A model generated the notes under the pieces. It saw only the letters and a program-made list of their open reading frames with translations. It was not told the DNA's origin and did no database searches. Below, piece after piece: positions 15,302-17,477 of a stretch of 17,477 nt of DNA (the first letter of the stretch is position 1; every line of letters starts with the position of its first letter). The DNA lies in assembly GCA_002471345.1 (NCBI GenBank), contig DKPS01000021.1, positions 1 through 17,477 on the forward strand. Direction: 5' to 3'. The position numbers were made by a program, and so were the translations under genes. Origin of the DNA: Saprospiraceae bacterium UBA7328 (GTDB lineage: Bacteria; Bacteroidota; Bacteroidia; Chitinophagales; Saprospiraceae).

Positions 15302-15317
15302 TTTAGACTAATCTAAA
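15302..15317. promoter_or_regulatory. Candidate MntR/DtxR operator
   Basis: The 16-bp sequence TTTAGACTAATCTAAA has perfect 6-bp arms (TTTAGA/TCTAAA) around CTAA, and AT-rich flanks extend the symmetry. It has the TTTAG-N6-CTAAA form known for DtxR/MntR-family boxes. It sits 13 bp upstream of the mntR ATG, where a bound repressor would block transcription of the operon. It lies about 80 bp upstream of the hppA promoter candidate, so an effect on hppA is less likely. Confidence 0.7.
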
Positions 15318-15370
15318 AATATTTGTCATAATAATCAAAAAATGGAATAATAATCTATCATATCATACTA

Positions 15371-15401
15371 TCTGATCATTTGTCAAATTGCATTAAATTT
15401 G
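15371..15401 (+). promoter_or_regulatory. Candidate Bacteroidota-type promoter of hppA
   Basis: TAAATTTG at 15394-15401 matches the Bacteroidota -7 consensus TAnnTTTG exactly. A TCTG at 15371-15374, 19 bp upstream, is a one-mismatch version of the -33 TTTG element at the usual spacing. Transcription would start near 15408, leaving an untranslated leader of about 43 bases before the ATG at 15451. Confidence 0.5.
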
Positions 15402-15450
15402 CGCGTCTTTTATAAATATTAATAAACAATTACATAACAATATAGAATTC

Positions 15451-17477
15451 ATGGGACAACAGATTATATATGCCATTCCAGCCCTTGGGGTATTGGCATT
15501 ACTTTATACTTTTTGGAAATCTTCTTGGGTCACTAAGCAAGAAGTTGGTACAGAGAAAATGGGAACTATAGCAAATAACATTGCTGATGGGGCTATGTCA
15601 TTTTTGAAAGCAGAGTACAAGGTACTTAGCATCTTCGTGCTAGCAGTAGCAGTTATACTTGGGTTTAGTGGTACTATAGAAGGATCTTCTCCTTTGATTG
15701 CCGTAGCTTTTATCATTGGTGCTATTTGTTCTGCTCTAGCAGGATTTATAGGAATGAGAGTGGCTACTAAAGCAAATGTAAGAACTACTCATGCAGCTAG
15801 AACCAGTCTTGGAAAAGCTCTTGAAGTAGCTTTTGCAGGTGGAGCAGTAATGGGGATGGGAGTTGTTGGTCTAGGACTTTTAGGTCTAGGACTCTTATTC
15901 ATCATCTTCAGTGGAATGGACGGATGGTCTATTGGCAAGGTGATTAATGTTATTACTGGATTTTCTTTTGGAGCATCATCAATTGCACTTTTTGCAAGAG
16001 TAGGTGGAGGTATATATACAAAAGCTGCCGATGTGGGAGCCGACTTAGTAGGAAAAGTAGAAGCAGGAATTCCTGAAGATCATCCATTGAATCCAGCAAC
16101 GATTGCAGATAATGTAGGAGACAATGTAGGAGATGTAGCAGGAATGGGTGCTGATTTATTTGAATCTTATGTAGGTTCTATCATTGGTACTATGGTACTT
16201 GGAGCTGCATTTATCGGTATAGTAGGATATGAAGATACCAATGCTTATGGAGGACTAAATGCAGTATTGCTTCCTTTAGTCTTAGCAGGAATTGGAATTA
16301 TCACTTCTATTATAGGTACCTTTTTTGTGAAAGTAAAAGAAGGTGGCGATCCACATAAAGCATTGAACAGAGGTGAGTATATCGCAATGGGCCTTATGCT
16401 TTTAGCTACTATTTTTATAGTAAGAGAAATGCTTCCTTCGGAATGGGCATTTAATGGCATTACATATTCTAATATGGGAGTGGTATATGCTGTTCTTTTT
16501 GGTTTGTTTGCAGGTTTTGGTATTGGATGGATTACAGAGTTCTATACCGGTACAGGTACAAAACCTGTACAATCTATAGTAGATCAATCTGTCACAGGTG
16601 CAGCTACTAATATAATAGCTGGTCTAGGAGTAGGCATGATGTCTACAGCTATTCCAATTATCATTCTAGCTATAGCTATAATCGGTGCATATACTTTTGC
16701 AGGGCTTTATGGTATTGCTATTGCAGCTGTAGGAATGCTATCAAATACTGGAATACAATTAGCTATTGATGCTTATGGGCCAGTTTCTGATAATGCAGGA
16801 GGTATTGCTGAAATGGCAGAACTTCCAAAAGAAGTAAGAGAAAAAACAGACAAACTAGATGCTGTGGGTAATACTACAGCAGCTATTGGTAAAGGTTTTG
16901 CGATTGGATCAGCAGCATTGACTGCCTTGGCATTATTTGCGGCTTTTATTACATCATATAATGTGTATCACCCTGATGCACAACTTGCAGGTATTGATTT
17001 AACTAATCCTTACGTAATGGCTTCTCTTTTTATTGGTGGTATGCTTCCATTCTTATTCTCTGCACTTTCTATGGGTGCTGTGGGTAGAGCAGCAATGGAT
17101 ATGATACAAGAAGTTAGAAGACAGTTTAAGGACATTCCAGAATTGACTGCAGCTCTTGCTGTGATGAAGAAAAATGATGGAAAAGAAATGAGCAAGTGGA
17201 GCGCAGCTGATAGAAAGACATTCGAAGCAGCTGATGGAAAACCTGAATATGGAAAATGCGTAGAGATCAGTACTAACGCTTCAATTCGAGAAATGATACA
17301 GCCGGGACTTTTAGCAGTATTGGTACCAGTAATTGTAGGATTTGCTCCAAAGCTTCTGGGATTAGGAAGTGTAATGGGCGCTCAGATGTTGGGTGGTTTA
17401 TTGGCAGGAGTAACAGTTTGTGGTGTATTAATGGCCATCTTCCAGTCTAATGCTGGAGGTGCGTGGGATAATGCAAA
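15451..17477 (+). CDS. hppA: K+-dependent membrane-bound ion-translocating pyrophosphatase (3' end outside window)
   Basis: The frame is open from the ATG at 15451 to the window edge, giving 675 codons of a protein that usually has 670-800. It couples hydrolysis of pyrophosphate to pumping of H+ and/or Na+ across the inner membrane through about 16 helices. The active-site signatures are present: [11 protein letters not shown] at 194-204 and [12 protein letters not shown] at 220-231 followed by MGADLFES, plus [12 protein letters not shown] further on and [10 protein letters not shown] at the window end. In GNTTAAIG (473-480), A477 and G480 occupy the two positions that set potassium dependence; K+-independent enzymes have Lys and Thr there. 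So this is a K+-dependent enzyme. Whether it pumps H+, Na+ or both cannot be settled from these motifs. It is divergent from mntR with a 161-bp gap. Confidence 0.97.
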   Translation, partial: MGQQIIYAIPALGVLALLYTFWKSSWVTKQEVGTEKMGTIANNIADGAMSFLKAEYKVLSIFVLAVAVILGFSGTIEGSSPLIAVAFIIGAICSALAGFIGMRVATKANVRTTHAARTSLGKALEVAFAGGAVMGMGVVGLGLLGLGLLFIIFSGMDGWSIGKVINVITGFSFGASSIALFARVGGGIYTKAADVGADLVGKVEAGIPEDHPLNPATIADNVGDNVGDVAGMGADLFESYVGSIIGTMVLGAAFIGIVGYEDTNAYGGLNAVLLPLVLAGIGIITSIIGTFFVKVKEGGDPHKALNRGEYIAMGLMLLATIFIVREMLPSEWAFNGITYSNMGVVYAVLFGLFAGFGIGWITEFYTGTGTKPVQSIVDQSVTGAATNIIAGLGVGMMSTAIPIIILAIAIIGAYTFAGLYGIAIAAVGMLSNTGIQLAIDAYGPVSDNAGGIAEMAELPKEVREKTDKLDAVGNTTAAIGKGFAIGSAALTALALFAAFITSYNVYHPDAQLAGIDLTNPYVMASLFIGGMLPFLFSALSMGAVGRAAMDMIQEVRRQFKDIPELTAALAVMKKNDGKEMSKWSAADRKTFEAADGKPEYGKCVEISTNASIREMIQPGLLAVLVPVIVGFAPKLLGLGSVMGAQMLGGLLAGVTVCGVLMAIFQSNAGGAWDNA

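Overview
The window looks like a chromosomal segment of a Bacteroidota bacterium, probably a marine or environmental Cytophagia/Flavobacteriia-type organism. It is AT-rich, its starts lack strong Shine-Dalgarno sequences, and its best promoter candidate (upstream of hppA) has a TAnnTTTG-type -7 element. Predicted signal peptides end before Gln, and the gene families present (AtsA-like sulfatase, K+-dependent membrane pyrophosphatase, MntR with a C-terminal FeoA-like region) fit that phylum. The assignment is inferred from gene content only. I see no rRNA, tRNA, CRISPR array, transposase or phage gene.

Region 1 (1-10535) is an accessory, catabolic-looking island built around two divergent arms. 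Each arm begins with a TetR-family regulator, and the two regulators are clearly paralogous. The minus arm reads TetR, MhpA-like FAD hydroxylase, SDR dehydrogenase. After a 178-bp gap the same strand continues with an unrecognised membrane-anchored protein, an AtsA-like arylsulfatase with an extra C-terminal four-helix membrane domain, and the first 19 codons of a third FAD hydroxylase that runs off the left edge. The plus arm reads TetR, a small four-helix membrane protein, a TcmG/PheA-like FAD hydroxylase with a TTG start, and a fumarylacetoacetate-hydrolase-family protein with an N-terminal membrane anchor. A 341-bp AT-rich divergent control region with inverted repeats separates the regulators. 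The enzyme set suggests breakdown or modification of a phenolic or polycyclic compound, possibly sulfated: desulfation, ring hydroxylation, alcohol/ketone oxidation or reduction, then C-C hydrolysis. No ring-cleavage dioxygenase is present, so the substrate and pathway stay open.

Region 2 (10580-12829) holds ordinary metabolic genes: a uridine-phosphorylase-like nucleoside phosphorylase and a second SDR on the minus strand, and a GNAT acetyltransferase divergent from the SDR.

Region 3 (12880-15317) is a minus-strand metal-homeostasis operon: a DtxR/MntR-type regulator preceded by a 16-bp inverted repeat, a TroA/MntC-type solute-binding protein with a C-terminal membrane helix, and its ABC ATPase. 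No permease gene follows, which is unusual.

Region 4 (15451 to the right edge) is most of hppA, a membrane-bound ion-pumping pyrophosphatase of the K+-dependent type, truncated by the window.
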